A stretch of 37,046 nucleotides of DNA, from assembly GCF_014636295.1 (NCBI RefSeq), contig NZ_BMEC01000004.1, forward strand, positions 348,445-385,490. The letters run 5' to 3'. Position 1 is the stretch's first letter. Each line of letters begins with the position of its first letter. A model generated the notes under the pieces. That model was not told the origin of the DNA and ran no database searches. It was given only the letters and a program-made list of their open reading frames with translations. The translations under genes and the position numbers were made by a program. The DNA is from Marivirga lumbricoides (GTDB lineage Bacteria > Bacteroidota > Bacteroidia > Cytophagales > Cyclobacteriaceae). Positions 10,151 through 19,079 of this stretch are shown here, piece by piece.

Positions 10151-10170
10151 GAAAATTTATTTTTCTGAAT

Positions 10171-10198
10171 AAAAAAGGTCTTTTAGAAGACCTTTTTT
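10171..10198 (+). terminator. Terminator after sigma factor gene
   Basis: A 12-bp perfect stem, AAAAAAGGTCTT with AAGACCTTTTTT, loop TTAG, ending in a T run. It lies 20 bases past the stop codon and could act in both directions. Confidence 0.9.
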
Positions 10199-10268
10199 TA
10201 TTTTTGCACTATATTTTACATCGCTAAAAATATATTCTCGTAAGATTGAATAGTAAAATTTTATTGAA

Positions 10269-11243
10269 ATGACTGAAGAGAAAGTAAATGTTCTAATTAT
10301 AGGTTCTGGCCCTGCGGGTTATACTGCAGCAATTTATGCTGCCAGAGCAGGACTAAAGCCAGTTTTATATCAAGGTGGACAGCCTGGTGGGCAGTTAACC
10401 ATTACCAATGATGTTGAAAATTATCCGGGTTATCCTGATGGGATCAACGGACCACAAATGATGGTTGATTTTCAGAAACAGGCCGAAAGATTTGGAACAG
10501 AAATAAGATTTGGATTAGCTACTTCTGTGGATTTTAGCGGCTACCCTCACAAGGTGGTAATAGATGAGAAACATCAAATCACTGCAAATGCAGTAATTAT
10601 TTCTACAGGTGCTTCTGCTAAATGGCTTGGTTTGGAATCAGAACAACGATTAAACGGTATGGGTGTTTCTGCCTGTGCGGTTTGCGATGGTTTCTTCTAC
10701 AAGGGTCAGGAAGTGGTTGTAGTAGGAGCAGGTGATACTGCTGCTGAAGAAGCAACTTATTTGTCCAAGCTTTGCAAAAAGGTGACTATTTTAGTAAGAA
10801 GAGAAGAAATGCGTGCTTCTCAAATTATGCAGAAGCGTGTATTAAATACTCCAAATATTGAAGTGCTGTGGAATACTGAAACAGAGGAAGTTTTAGGTAA
10901 AGACCAGGTAGAAGGAGTGCGGGTATTTAATAATGTAACAGGTGAAAAAACTGATATTTCTGCTACAGGCTTCTTTGTGGCAATTGGCCACAAACCGAAC
11001 ACTGACATTTTCAAAGACTACCTTAATCTAAATGAAGCGGGTTATATTTTAACAGTGCCGGGAAGTGCTAAAACTAATATCGAAGGAGTTTTTGCTTCCG
11101 GTGATGCCCAGGATTTCATTTACAGACAAGCAGTTACTGCTGCGGGAACAGGCTGTATGGCTGCATTAGATGCAGAAAGGTTTCTCGCTGAGAAAGAAAG
11201 TGAAGAATCTGAAGCCAGTGAAGTGGCTCACCAGGCTAAATAG
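10269..11243 (+). CDS. trxB: Thioredoxin reductase
   Basis: FAD flavoprotein of 324 residues that transfers electrons from NADPH to thioredoxin in the cytoplasm. The FAD motif GSGPAGYTAAIYAARAG is at residues 12-28. The redox pair CAVC is at 136-139, and the NADPH motif GAGDTAAEEATYLS begins near 153. The C-terminal FAD motif is ASGDAQD. The last 20 residues are acidic and poorly conserved. The gene is flanked by terminators on both sides, so it is a single-gene unit. The bacillithiol gene bshB1 follows, another thiol-redox function. Confidence 0.95.
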   Translation: MTEEKVNVLIIGSGPAGYTAAIYAARAGLKPVLYQGGQPGGQLTITNDVENYPGYPDGINGPQMMVDFQKQAERFGTEIRFGLATSVDFSGYPHKVVIDEKHQITANAVIISTGASAKWLGLESEQRLNGMGVSACAVCDGFFYKGQEVVVVGAGDTAAEEATYLSKLCKKVTILVRREEMRASQIMQKRVLNTPNIEVLWNTETEEVLGKDQVEGVRVFNNVTGEKTDISATGFFVAIGHKPNTDIFKDYLNLNEAGYILTVPGSAKTNIEGVFASGDAQDFIYRQAVTAAGTGCMAALDAERFLAEKESEESEASEVAHQAK

Positions 11244-11264
11244 CATATTAATCTAAAAAAAATG

Positions 11265-11297
11265 AAAGTATGAATATAGTGTGTTCATACTTTTTTT
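11265..11297 (+). terminator. Terminator after trxB
   Basis: Stem AAAGTATGAA (11265-11274) with TTCATACTTT (11284-11293), loop of 9, and a continuing T run. It lies about 20 bases after the trxB stop. Confidence 0.85.
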
Positions 11298-11359
11298 ATT
11301 TCAGGCGGATGTAGGTTAATATAATGCCTGCACAAAGCCATAAGTATTCGAATTAAATT

Positions 11360-12079
11360 ATGAAACTAGATATATTGGCCCTCGCGGCCCACCCTGACGA
11401 TACAGATCTTGCTTGTGCAGGAACTCTTGCTTTACATGTAGCTTTAGGAGATAAGGTAGGTGTAGTGGATTTTACAGAAGGTGAAATGGGAACAAGAGGT
11501 ACACCGGAAATCAGAAGGGAAGAAGCCCGTAAAAGTGCAGAAATATTAGGACTTTCAGTAAGAGACAATCTTCAATTTGAGGATGGTTTTTTTCAAAATG
11601 ATAAAAAGCATCAATTGGAGTTGGTAAAGAAAATCAGGCAGTACCGCCCGGATACTTTATTGGCAAACGCAGTAAGTGATCGTCATCCTGATCATGCCAG
11701 AGCTTCTGAATTGGCTATGAACGCAATTTTTATTGCAGGGCTCAAAAAAGTAGAGACTTACGGGGATGATGGTAAATTACAGGAGCCCTGGAGACCTCAG
11801 GTAGTATTGCATTATATTCAAAGCCTTCCTCTTAAGCCCGATCTGTTGGTAGATGTAAGTGATCATTGGGAGAAAAAGATGAACGCTATAAAAGCTTTTA
11901 AATCTCAGTTTTATAACCCTGATAGTGAGGAACCGGATACCTACATATCAAGTCCGGGCTTTATGAAAATGATTGAAGCACGTGCCATGGAATTTGGTCA
12001 GATAATAGGAGTGAAGTATGCTGAGGGTTATACAGTAGATAAATATATAGGTGTGAAAAACCTGAAAGGACTACTTTAA
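11360..12079 (+). CDS. bshB1: LmbE-type deacetylase, bacillithiol biosynthesis BshB1
   Basis: A protein of 239 residues of the LmbE/PIG-L zinc deacetylase fold. The AHPDD motif (residues 10-14) and the later HPDH in DRHPDHARAS supply the metal ligands and catalytic Asp. FTEGEMGTRGTPEIRREEA is characteristic of BshB1, which removes acetate from GlcNAc-malate to give GlcN-malate, the second step of bacillithiol synthesis. The length fits that subfamily. No other bsh gene is in the window, so the pathway assignment rests on subfamily resemblance. It faces the glycosyltransferase gene convergently, 11 bases apart. Confidence 0.88.
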   Translation: MKLDILALAAHPDDTDLACAGTLALHVALGDKVGVVDFTEGEMGTRGTPEIRREEARKSAEILGLSVRDNLQFEDGFFQNDKKHQLELVKKIRQYRPDTLLANAVSDRHPDHARASELAMNAIFIAGLKKVETYGDDGKLQEPWRPQVVLHYIQSLPLKPDLLVDVSDHWEKKMNAIKAFKSQFYNPDSEEPDTYISSPGFMKMIEARAMEFGQIIGVKYAEGYTVDKYIGVKNLKGLL

Positions 12080-12090
12080 TTTAGAAGGCT

Positions 12091-13347
12091 TTAGGGATTT
12101 TCTTTCTCATAGGCGCGCAAATGCAATAATTGCTGGTGGGCTGAGTGTTCTAAAGAAAAAGCTGTGAGATCCTTTATATTCGAGAATAGAATAGAGGTAG
12201 CTTCAACCAGTAAAATATTCGGGTAGTAGGCATCTCTGAAATAATGTACAAATTTTAAAGCCCTGAATCCATTAAACCATTGAAAAAAGCGCTCTTTGAA
12301 GTGCTTTTTGTTTTTTGCCTGAGTTTTTATTCTTTCAATACTCTCTTCAAAATCATTGTCTTTTAAAAACTGTAAAATTTTGAAGTTACAATTTTGAGGA
12401 AACTCTTCAGTTTCTACCAAATTTATAAACAATTTAAGTTCTTCAAATATTTTAAAATTGTAAGAATACAATAGGGCTGATTCGTCCTCTTCATAATTTT
12501 TCATAGCCCTTCCTGTACCAAAAGGTACTCTGTCTGATTTTCGCGCTGAAGGAATCACTTTGGTGGAAGTGATGTTTCGGTAGTTTCCCAGTGGAATCAC
12601 CTTATGAAGAAAATAAAAATCCTCACCTGCTTTTCTGGTATTCATACCACCTTGCTTTTGATAAATAGATGATTTTACTGCCATGCTGGAACCTATTGTA
12701 TGAAATGCATAAGGATATTCAGCATGCTTTAGCGCCTGTACATAGTAGCGAAGATGCAATTCATACAATATAATCGGTTCATTTAGCTTCTCATTTTCAT
12801 AAAGGGGATGTTCAAAATGAATGGATGCTGCAGTGCAATCTGCATGTGTTAAAAAATAGTTTTCAATAGTTATTAAGTAATTCTTATCACATTCACTATC
12901 AGCATCAAAACATACAATTACACCATCTATATTAGCTTTGCTGAAGCGATAAGTTGCTTCATCCATGCCTATTTTTCTGGCTAGTCCCACACCAGCTTGC
13001 TTTTTGGCTAAACTAAATGCTTCAATACTACGGATAGTTAGAAAAGGCGACTTTTGAGTTTTTTTAAAACTTTCAATTTCATTAAGTGTTTTGAAGCTGG
13101 TTTTTATAACATCTTCGGAATCTTCTTCCGGGAAATTAACCACCAGGATTACTTCCACAGGAAACTGAGGGGCTACACAAGCATCCAGAGATTGCAAGGT
13201 TTTTAATAGATTCTCTTCGTTATAAACAGGTATAACTACCGATAGAAATGTGTTTGGAGCCATTGGTTCCCTGATAAAGCGTTCGGGATATGCATACCGC
13301 TCAAAATAGGTAGAATGACTCAAGGGGCTAATCTTTCTATAGTCCAA
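12091..13347 (-). CDS. Family 2 glycosyltransferase
   Basis: A protein of 418 residues with a GT-A fold in its first 250. FLSVVIPVYNEENLLKTLQSL is the nucleotide-sugar binding start. VIVCFDADSECDKNY holds the DxD-type metal motif. GGMNTRKAGEDFYFLHK fits the acceptor-side acidic ED motif. The C-terminal 150 residues are unlike known domains and carry no clear membrane segment. Substrate is unknown. Its ATG lies 28 bases inside the 3' end of pdxH in another frame, so the two genes are probably co-transcribed with coupled translation. Confidence 0.8.
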   Translation of the reverse strand: MDYRKISPLSHSTYFERYAYPERFIREPMAPNTFLSVVIPVYNEENLLKTLQSLDACVAPQFPVEVILVVNFPEEDSEDVIKTSFKTLNEIESFKKTQKSPFLTIRSIEAFSLAKKQAGVGLARKIGMDEATYRFSKANIDGVIVCFDADSECDKNYLITIENYFLTHADCTAASIHFEHPLYENEKLNEPIILYELHLRYYVQALKHAEYPYAFHTIGSSMAVKSSIYQKQGGMNTRKAGEDFYFLHKVIPLGNYRNITSTKVIPSARKSDRVPFGTGRAMKNYEEDESALLYSYNFKIFEELKLFINLVETEEFPQNCNFKILQFLKDNDFEESIERIKTQAKNKKHFKERFFQWFNGFRALKFVHYFRDAYYPNILLVEATSILFSNIKDLTAFSLEHSAHQQLLHLRAYEKENP

Positions 13348-13961
13348 TTACCATTTTCTTCTTTAGTATAGCTTAGCCTGTCGTGCAACCTGCTTGATCT
13401 TCCCTGCCAGAACTCTATTCGTTCCGGTTTCACCGCATAGCCACCCCAGTGTGGTGGGCGCTCTACTTCTTTTTCTGCAAACTTCAATTCTACTTCAGAT
13501 AACTTCTTTTCCAAAACCTCTCTCGCCTCAATTTTTTGGCTCTGTGGTGATACCCAGGCACCAATCTGGCTACCTCTGGGTCTGCTTTTAAAGTAGCTAT
13601 CACTTACTTCTGAAGAAACTTTTGTTGCTTTGCCTTCTATGCGAACCTGCCTTTCCAATTCAGGCCAGAAGAAGTTAAGTGCTACATTGGAATTATGTTC
13701 AATTTGCCTTCCTTTATCACTACTGTAATTGGTATAAAAGAGAAAAGCCCCTTCTTCCACACCTTTCAAAAGTACAATCCGGGAATAAACCTTTTCATTG
13801 TAAATAGTGGCCAGATTCATTGCGTTGGGTTCCATAATATCAGAGTTAATGGCATGATCGAACCACGTCATAAACTGATCTACCGGGTCTTTTGAGACTT
13901 CGTTTACCTCCAGTTTTGCTTTGGTATATTCTTCACGTAAATCAGCGATATTTTTTTTCAT
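13320..13961 (-). CDS. pdxH: Pyridoxamine 5'-phosphate oxidase
   Basis: FMN enzyme of 213 residues that oxidises pyridoxine or pyridoxamine 5'-phosphate to pyridoxal phosphate. Family signatures include SRIVLLKGVEEGAFLFYTNY and SDKGRQIEHN (FMN binding). FFWPELERQVRIEG and the C-terminal signature EFWQGRSSRLHDR are also clear. Length and full domain order are normal. It is the first gene of a two-gene minus-strand unit, overlapping the glycosyltransferase gene downstream. Confidence 0.95.
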   Translation of the reverse strand: MKKNIADLREEYTKAKLEVNEVSKDPVDQFMTWFDHAINSDIMEPNAMNLATIYNEKVYSRIVLLKGVEEGAFLFYTNYSSDKGRQIEHNSNVALNFFWPELERQVRIEGKATKVSSEVSDSYFKSRPRGSQIGAWVSPQSQKIEAREVLEKKLSEVELKFAEKEVERPPHWGGYAVKPERIEFWQGRSSRLHDRLSYTKEENGNWTIERLAP

Positions 13962-14147
13962 TGGGTATAGTTTCTTAAATTACCTTTCATGCTACCAGCG
14001 GCAGAGATAATGAAATTCATGCTCGGATTATTTTTTTGCAATTAATTAGATAAATACTGGTCGCTTTCCGGATTTAAAATTATTATTGTTTCATATTGTT
14101 TCAAAATAATATAAGTTAATTAAGGGATAAATATTTCTTTATAAGTA

Positions 14148-14732
14148 ATGAAGTTAAGAATTGATCTAAAATCTAAGAGTAGTAAAGAGTGGATTGATAC
14201 AGTAATGTCAGATTTTGATGCATTTTTGCAAGACCATGCCAACTGTGAAAGAAAGGCTTCCAGCATGGCGATGAGTTTTGTAGCTAAGTTTCCTGATAGA
14301 TTGGAAATTATTCCGGAACTGATAGAAACTGCAGTTGAAGAACTGGAACATTTTAGAGATGTTTACCAGTTAATGGAAGAGAAAGGTATTCAATTACCTC
14401 ATCAAATAGGTAAGGATGAGTATGTTAGCCAATTAGTGGAAATTTGCCGAAATGGTAAAGAAGATCGCTTTTTAGATAGACTTTTACTGGCATCCATCGT
14501 AGAAACAAGAGGGGCCGAAAGGTTTAAAATGGTTTACGAAGCCTTACCTGAGGGAGAAATTAAGAAATTTTATCACCGTTTATGGGCTTCAGAAGCCAGG
14601 CATGGGGAAATTTTTATAGATATGGCTTTAAATTATTTTGATAAAGAAACAGTTTATACCCGACTTGATGAAATGAGTTCGGTAGAAGCCGAAATTTTAG
14701 CTAAATTACCTTTAAAACCAGCACTTCATTGA
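14148..14732 (+). CDS. miaE: tRNA-(ms2io6A37) hydroxylase-like, MiaE family
   Basis: A protein of 194 residues with the ferritin-like di-iron fold of MiaE, an oxygen-dependent enzyme that hydroxylates the isopentenyl group of the modified A37 in certain tRNAs. Iron ligands can be read in the EEXXH motif of TAVEELEHFRDV, in VETRGAERF and in the SEARHGEIF helix. The length is that of the short bacterial form. Its stop codon is followed directly by the ATG of the yqgE-like gene with no gap, which implies one operon. Substrate in this organism is inferred from family. Confidence 0.83.
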   Translation: MKLRIDLKSKSSKEWIDTVMSDFDAFLQDHANCERKASSMAMSFVAKFPDRLEIIPELIETAVEELEHFRDVYQLMEEKGIQLPHQIGKDEYVSQLVEICRNGKEDRFLDRLLLASIVETRGAERFKMVYEALPEGEIKKFYHRLWASEARHGEIFIDMALNYFDKETVYTRLDEMSSVEAEILAKLPLKPALH

Positions 14733-15311
14733 ATGGAGTTTTTCGAATATAAAAATATTGATCACCCAATGAAAGGGGACCTGTTACTCTCAGAGCCTCT
14801 GCTTCCTGATCATAATTTTGACAGGACTGTGATACTATTGTGTGAACATAACGAAGAAGGTTCCTTTGGTTTTGTACTGAATAAGTTGTCTATTTTGAAG
14901 GTGGATGAGGTGCTTGAGGAGATTAATTCTTTTGATACAAATTTATATGTGGGAGGTCCTGTGCAGCAGAACACGCTTCATTTTATACATAATATTCCTG
15001 TTTTAAGGGAGAGTGGTCAGCAGATTGCGAATAATTTATACTGGGGTGGAGATTTTGATCAGTTGCTGTGGCTGGTACAGCATGGGGAAATTGATAAGGA
15101 TAAAATCAGGTTTTTTGTAGGGTATAGTGGTTGGTCTGAGGAACAGCTTCAGCAGGAAATAGACCAAAATACGTGGATAGTAGCGCGTGGCGTGCATCCA
15201 TCCTATATATTTAATACGGCACCTGAAAAACTTTGGAAAAATATTTTAGAGAAAATGGGGGGCAGATTTAAGGTGTATGCTAACTATCCTTCCGACCCTA
15301 AACTGAATTGA
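14733..15311 (+). CDS. YqgE/AlgH family protein
   Basis: A protein of 192 residues matching the YqgE/AlgH (UPF0301) fold. The typical opening GDLLLSEPLLPDHNFDRTVILLCEHNEEGSFGFVLNK, here described by its parts GDLLLSEP, FDRTVILL and GSFGFVLNK, is present. So are the later YVGGPVQ and FVGYSGWSEEQL. No enzymatic function is established for the family; AlgH was first described as an alginate regulator in Pseudomonas. The start codon abuts the miaE-like stop, pointing to translational coupling. Confidence 0.88.
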   Translation: MEFFEYKNIDHPMKGDLLLSEPLLPDHNFDRTVILLCEHNEEGSFGFVLNKLSILKVDEVLEEINSFDTNLYVGGPVQQNTLHFIHNIPVLRESGQQIANNLYWGGDFDQLLWLVQHGEIDKDKIRFFVGYSGWSEEQLQQEIDQNTWIVARGVHPSYIFNTAPEKLWKNILEKMGGRFKVYANYPSDPKLN

Positions 15312-15371
15312 TTAAAAGAATTGACATTTTTTAATTAATATTGTATCAATCGATAAAAGTATACAAGAATT

Positions 15372-17582
15372 ATGATGGACGAAAAAGGTACTTCTGAAAA
15401 TCCGGAAAAGAAAGACAATCAAATGGAAGAACAGAAGGTTAATGCAGAACAGTTAAATGATGAGCAAAAAAGCGAATCTGTAGAAAATCAAGAGAATATC
15501 TCTGAGGCAGAGGAAGAGGCACGCGCCTTTACTCAAAAAGTGGATGATTCTGAGGAGAAATCAGAATCTGATGCGAGTGAACCTATAAAATCTTCTGAGA
15601 TGGAGGCTTCCGCTACAGACTTTGAAAATGAATCTGCTGAAAAGGATGAACCAAAGGCAGAGAATGGTGAGTTCACAAGAAAATCTCCTGCTGAAGACAA
15701 TGATTTAACCCATGCGGAGGAAGAGGCCCGAGCATTAACTGCTAAGGCCGAGGCTGAAGATGAAAAACAAAATATGTCCATCGGTTCTTCAGAAATGGAA
15801 GCTGCTGCTTCGGATGTAAATGATAGTGAATCGAGTGATGATGATTCAGAAGAAGATGAGGATCATGAAGAAGAATTGCCTGATTACTCTAATTACTCAA
15901 AGGCCCAGCTAGTTGAAGCCATAAAAGAAATTTCTCATTCTGATAATTTCAGAAGAGCAGATAAAATATTAAGCGAAATCAAACCTCTTTTTGATGAAAT
16001 TTATGAAGAGGAGAGGAAAACAGCATTAGATAAGTTTTTGGCAGAAGGAGGCGAAGAAGCTGATTTTGCCATGAAGAACGATGAACTTACTGATCGTTTT
16101 GAAGCTAATTTGCAGCTTTATAAAGACAGAAAGAGAAAGCATTTTAAAGAGCAGGAGAAGCAGAAGGATGATAACCTGAAGAAAAAGCAGGAGATATTAG
16201 ATAGATTACGTGAGTTGGTAGATGGTGAGGAAACCATTACTGGTTTAAATGTAATTAAAGAATTACAGAAGGAGTGGAAAGCAGTAGGGCAGGTGCCGGG
16301 AAGCCAGGCTAAAACTCTATGGGCCAATTATAATGCTCTTCTTGACCGTTACTATGACCAAAGAAGCATTCTTTACGAGCTGAAAGAACTTGACAGAAGA
16401 AAGAATCTTGAAGCGAAGAAAGAGCTATGCGTAAAAGCTGAAGCATTGGCTGAGTCAAATGATGTGCCTTTTGCTATCAAAACTTTAAATGATCTTCATG
16501 AAGAGTATAAACATATTGGGCCAGTGCCTAAGGAAGATCAGGAGCCGCTTTGGCAAAGGTTTAAGGCTGCCTCTGATGCGGTTTATGACAAGCGTAAGGA
16601 CTACCTGAAGGATCTCAAAGTTATTCAGGATGGCAATCTGGTAAAGAAGCAGGAGATCATCAACAAAATTCAGTCCTTTTTAGCATTTAATTCCGACCGT
16701 ATTAAAGAATGGAATACAAAAACTAAAGAAGTGCTGGCTATTCAAAAGGAATGGGAAGCTACAGGCCAGGTGCCTAAAGAAAATGCGAAAGAGATCAATA
16801 AAAGTTTCTGGAGCAACTTTAAACAATTTTTTGCCAATAAACATGAGTTCTTCAAGAGGCTGGATGCCATGCGAGAAGAAAACATGAAGAAAAAGCAGGA
16901 GTTAGTGCAGCAGGCCGAAGCTTTAAAAGAAAGTACCGAATGGGGTAAAACTGCAGAGAAACTAAAGCAGTTACAAAATCAGTGGAAGGAGATTGGTCCG
17001 GTTCCTGAAAAATATAGGGAAAGTATTTATAAACAGTTTAAAAGTGCTTGCGATGCCTTCTTTGAACAAAAAAGAGCTGGAAACCAGGAGTCTGAAAAAG
17101 AATTTAAGGAAAACCTTAAAGCTAAAGAAGATATTATATCCCAGATTAAGCAATTAAATCCGGGAGATATTGAGCAGTTGGAAGCTTATGAGCAAGCTTA
17201 TAGCAAATTAGGTTTTGTACCTCGTAACTCTATTCAAAAAGTAAAAGAGCATTTTTCAGAAGCTATTGCTGAGTTCATTGAGAAATCAGAAGATGTTTTA
17301 AACGATGAGCAGCTCGCTAAAGTAAAACTGATGGCTCAGCTCACTAAAATTATGGCTGGCCCTAATTCGGACAGAAAGCTGAACCAAAAGGAAAATGTAT
17401 TGAGAAAAAAGATTGGTGACTTGCAAAATGATATTATTACATGGAAAAATAATTTAGAATTTTTTGCGTCTTCAAAAACTGCTGACAAATTAAAGAAAGA
17501 ATTTGATCAGAAAATTGCGGAGGCTGAAAAAGAAATCTCCCTGTTAAAGAAGCAGTTACGAATTGTGCGTTCGGTAGACTAA
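15372..17582 (+). CDS. Large acidic DUF349-repeat protein
   Basis: A protein of 736 residues. The first 170 or so are acidic, low-complexity and contain an internal duplication: EEEARAFTQK...SSEMEASATD and EEEARALTAK...SSEMEAAASD. The remainder holds at least four DUF349 repeats of about 75 residues. Each has a signature like LQKEWKAVGQVP, LHEEYKHIGPVP, IQKEWEATGQVP or LQNQWKEIGPVP, within long Lys/Glu-rich coiled-coil helices. DUF349 proteins have no settled molecular function. It is preceded by two ATG codons in a row; the first is used here. The tRNA-Thr promoter begins 30 bases past its stop. Confidence 0.85.
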   Translation: MMDEKGTSENPEKKDNQMEEQKVNAEQLNDEQKSESVENQENISEAEEEARAFTQKVDDSEEKSESDASEPIKSSEMEASATDFENESAEKDEPKAENGEFTRKSPAEDNDLTHAEEEARALTAKAEAEDEKQNMSIGSSEMEAAASDVNDSESSDDDSEEDEDHEEELPDYSNYSKAQLVEAIKEISHSDNFRRADKILSEIKPLFDEIYEEERKTALDKFLAEGGEEADFAMKNDELTDRFEANLQLYKDRKRKHFKEQEKQKDDNLKKKQEILDRLRELVDGEETITGLNVIKELQKEWKAVGQVPGSQAKTLWANYNALLDRYYDQRSILYELKELDRRKNLEAKKELCVKAEALAESNDVPFAIKTLNDLHEEYKHIGPVPKEDQEPLWQRFKAASDAVYDKRKDYLKDLKVIQDGNLVKKQEIINKIQSFLAFNSDRIKEWNTKTKEVLAIQKEWEATGQVPKENAKEINKSFWSNFKQFFANKHEFFKRLDAMREENMKKKQELVQQAEALKESTEWGKTAEKLKQLQNQWKEIGPVPEKYRESIYKQFKSACDAFFEQKRAGNQESEKEFKENLKAKEDIISQIKQLNPGDIEQLEAYEQAYSKLGFVPRNSIQKVKEHFSEAIAEFIEKSEDVLNDEQLAKVKLMAQLTKIMAGPNSDRKLNQKENVLRKKIGDLQNDIITWKNNLEFFASSKTADKLKKEFDQKIAEAEKEISLLKKQLRIVRSVD

Positions 17583-17611
17583 AAAATATTTTATTTTTTT
17601 TTGTTTTTGGG

Positions 17612-17642
17612 TTTGTAATAAACAAAACAGCCTTTATATTTG
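17612..17642 (+). promoter_or_regulatory. Consensus Bacteroidota promoter for tRNA-Thr
   Basis: TTTG (17612-17615), a 19-base spacer and TATATTTG (17635-17642) match the main sigma factor consensus perfectly. Transcription should start just downstream, about 100 bases before the tRNA. Confidence 0.88.
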
Positions 17643-17752
17643 CACCCGCAATGAGGGAAACAAAAGGCTTCCCAAAACAAAAAAGACTAAAGAAAATCAG
17701 ATATATATTTTCTTCATTTCAATAAATGATGAAGAAAATAAAAAGGAAATAA

Positions 17753-17825
<73 letters not shown>

Positions 17826-17830
17826 CTTTT

Positions 17831-17867
17831 AAACCCTTGTAAATCAATGATTTGCAAGGGTTTTTTT
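17831..17867 (+). terminator. Terminator after tRNA-Thr
   Basis: Stem AAACCCTTG (17831-17839) with CAAGGGTTT (17855-17863), extended inside by further pairs, then a T run. It lies six bases after the tRNA. Confidence 0.9.
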
Positions 17868-17963
17868 ATGGCATATCCCAGTCTTGCCTATTTTCTCAGA
17901 TTACACTCGTTTATCTTTTTTAGAGAAAAATTGACTGCCGTGGTTGAAATTAAGAAGTCATAA

Positions 17964-18206
17964 TCAATCAAACCCTTCACTGAAAAATTCTTCAGGGCTG
18001 ACTTTTAAGGCTCGAATGACCCGCATGAGGCTGCTAAAGCGTAAATCTTCCCCTTGTTCATATCTCCAGTATTGTGATCTTGAAATCCCATTTTCTATGG
18101 CAAAGGTTTCATAATTCACATGTCCCTTCTCCAGCCTGAGTTGTTTTATTCTCTTGGCCAACTTATCTATATCTATATTTTTTACCTGCTCTTCTTTTTT
18201 ATCCAT
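17964..18206 (-). CDS. XRE-family HTH regulator
   Basis: A small protein of 80 residues with one XRE/Cro-type helix-turn-helix: LAKRIKQLRLEKGHVNYETFAIENGISRSQYWRYEQGED, described in parts as LAKRIKQLRLEKG (helix 1), YETFAIENGISRSQYWRYE (recognition part) and SLMRVIRALKVSPEEFF (last helices). There is no second domain. Such short repressors commonly control mobile elements. It is transcribed away from the histidine kinase gene. The shared 113-base gap contains a perfect inverted repeat (18246-18265) that is a good candidate for its operator. Confidence 0.85.
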   Translation of the reverse strand: MDKKEEQVKNIDIDKLAKRIKQLRLEKGHVNYETFAIENGISRSQYWRYEQGEDLRFSSLMRVIRALKVSPEEFFSEGFD

Positions 18207-18245
18207 CCGGTAAAAAAATGAATATTTTTGCTTAAAAGTTACTCT

Positions 18246-18265
18246 TAAATAGGTACATCTATTTA
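18246..18265. promoter_or_regulatory. Operator-like inverted repeat between XRE and kinase genes
   Basis: TAAATAG-GTACAT-CTATTTA is a perfect 7-bp inverted repeat with a 6-base spacer. It lies in the divergent intergenic region, 54 bases before the kinase start. Binding by the XRE protein is inferred from position. Confidence 0.55.
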
Positions 18266-18319
18266 GGTGTATTAAACGTGTTTCCTTATCTTAGATGTTA
18301 ACACGTCAACAACTGAACT

Positions 18320-18988
18320 ATGGAATTAAAGGAAGAAAAAAAATTAAAAACCCTCATAGCTAGGGTCACACATGATATTTTGAGTCCCATTCACACCATT
18401 AAGGGAATTGCTCAACTGACTAAGGAAGAATCGGACCTATCGAGAAAGAATGAGTATGCCAGTATACTTTTACAAACTTCGACAGATTTAACCACCCGAG
18501 TGGAGGAGCTTATCAGGGAATATTTTGAACCTGACCACTCTGTAACCGACATTGACTTAATAGAAACCTCTCAAAATGTTTTAAATCAACTTAACCCTCC
18601 AGGTGATGTTACAATTGAAGTTTACAGTCATGGTCTAAACTCTTACCAAGGTCATTACAATAAACTTTTTTCAATTCTTCAGAATCTGGTCGACAATGCG
18701 ATAAAATATAGAGATGCTGAAAAAAAGAAATGCTTCGTGCATGTGCAGTTTGACCAGACAGATGATGGATTAGTAATCACGGTTTCAGACAATGGTTTAG
18801 GTATTCCTACTGAATTACAACAGAAAATTTTCAAAGAGCGATTCAGAGTTAACCATAGCATTCAAGGGCATGGGTTAGGTCTGTATATAGTCAAAAGCTT
18901 GGTAGACGAGCTGGATGGGAAGATCGAGATTGAGAGTACCACTAGCGGCACCACTTTTTATATTAAGCTTCCGAAAATAAATGTTTAA
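18320..18988 (+). CDS. Soluble histidine kinase without sensor domain
   Basis: A protein of 222 residues made only of a dimerisation/phosphoacceptor domain (about 10-75, with the likely phosphorylated His at residue 18 in ARVTHDILSPIH) and an ATPase domain. The latter shows the N box NLVDNAIKY, G1 box DNGLGIP, F-type segment IFKERFRV and G2 box GHGLGLYIVK. No membrane segment, PAS or GAF domain and no partner response regulator are visible nearby. It may be a kinase that takes input through protein contacts. It is followed 91 bases later by a Crp/Fnr gene. Confidence 0.88.
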   Translation: MELKEEKKLKTLIARVTHDILSPIHTIKGIAQLTKEESDLSRKNEYASILLQTSTDLTTRVEELIREYFEPDHSVTDIDLIETSQNVLNQLNPPGDVTIEVYSHGLNSYQGHYNKLFSILQNLVDNAIKYRDAEKKKCFVHVQFDQTDDGLVITVSDNGLGIPTELQQKIFKERFRVNHSIQGHGLGLYIVKSLVDELDGKIEIESTTSGTTFYIKLPKINV

Positions 18989-19079
18989 ATTCTTACATCA
19001 CTTGGATTTTCAACTGTGTCGCTCAAAAATATTAAGATTTATATCTTATCTTAATCCAAATTGGTATAAAACTAAAATT

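Noticed and set aside
18981-19079. Longer start of the Crp/Fnr protein
   Set aside because: It overlaps the kinase gene and the added 33 residues are unlike the family; ATG 19080 fits.
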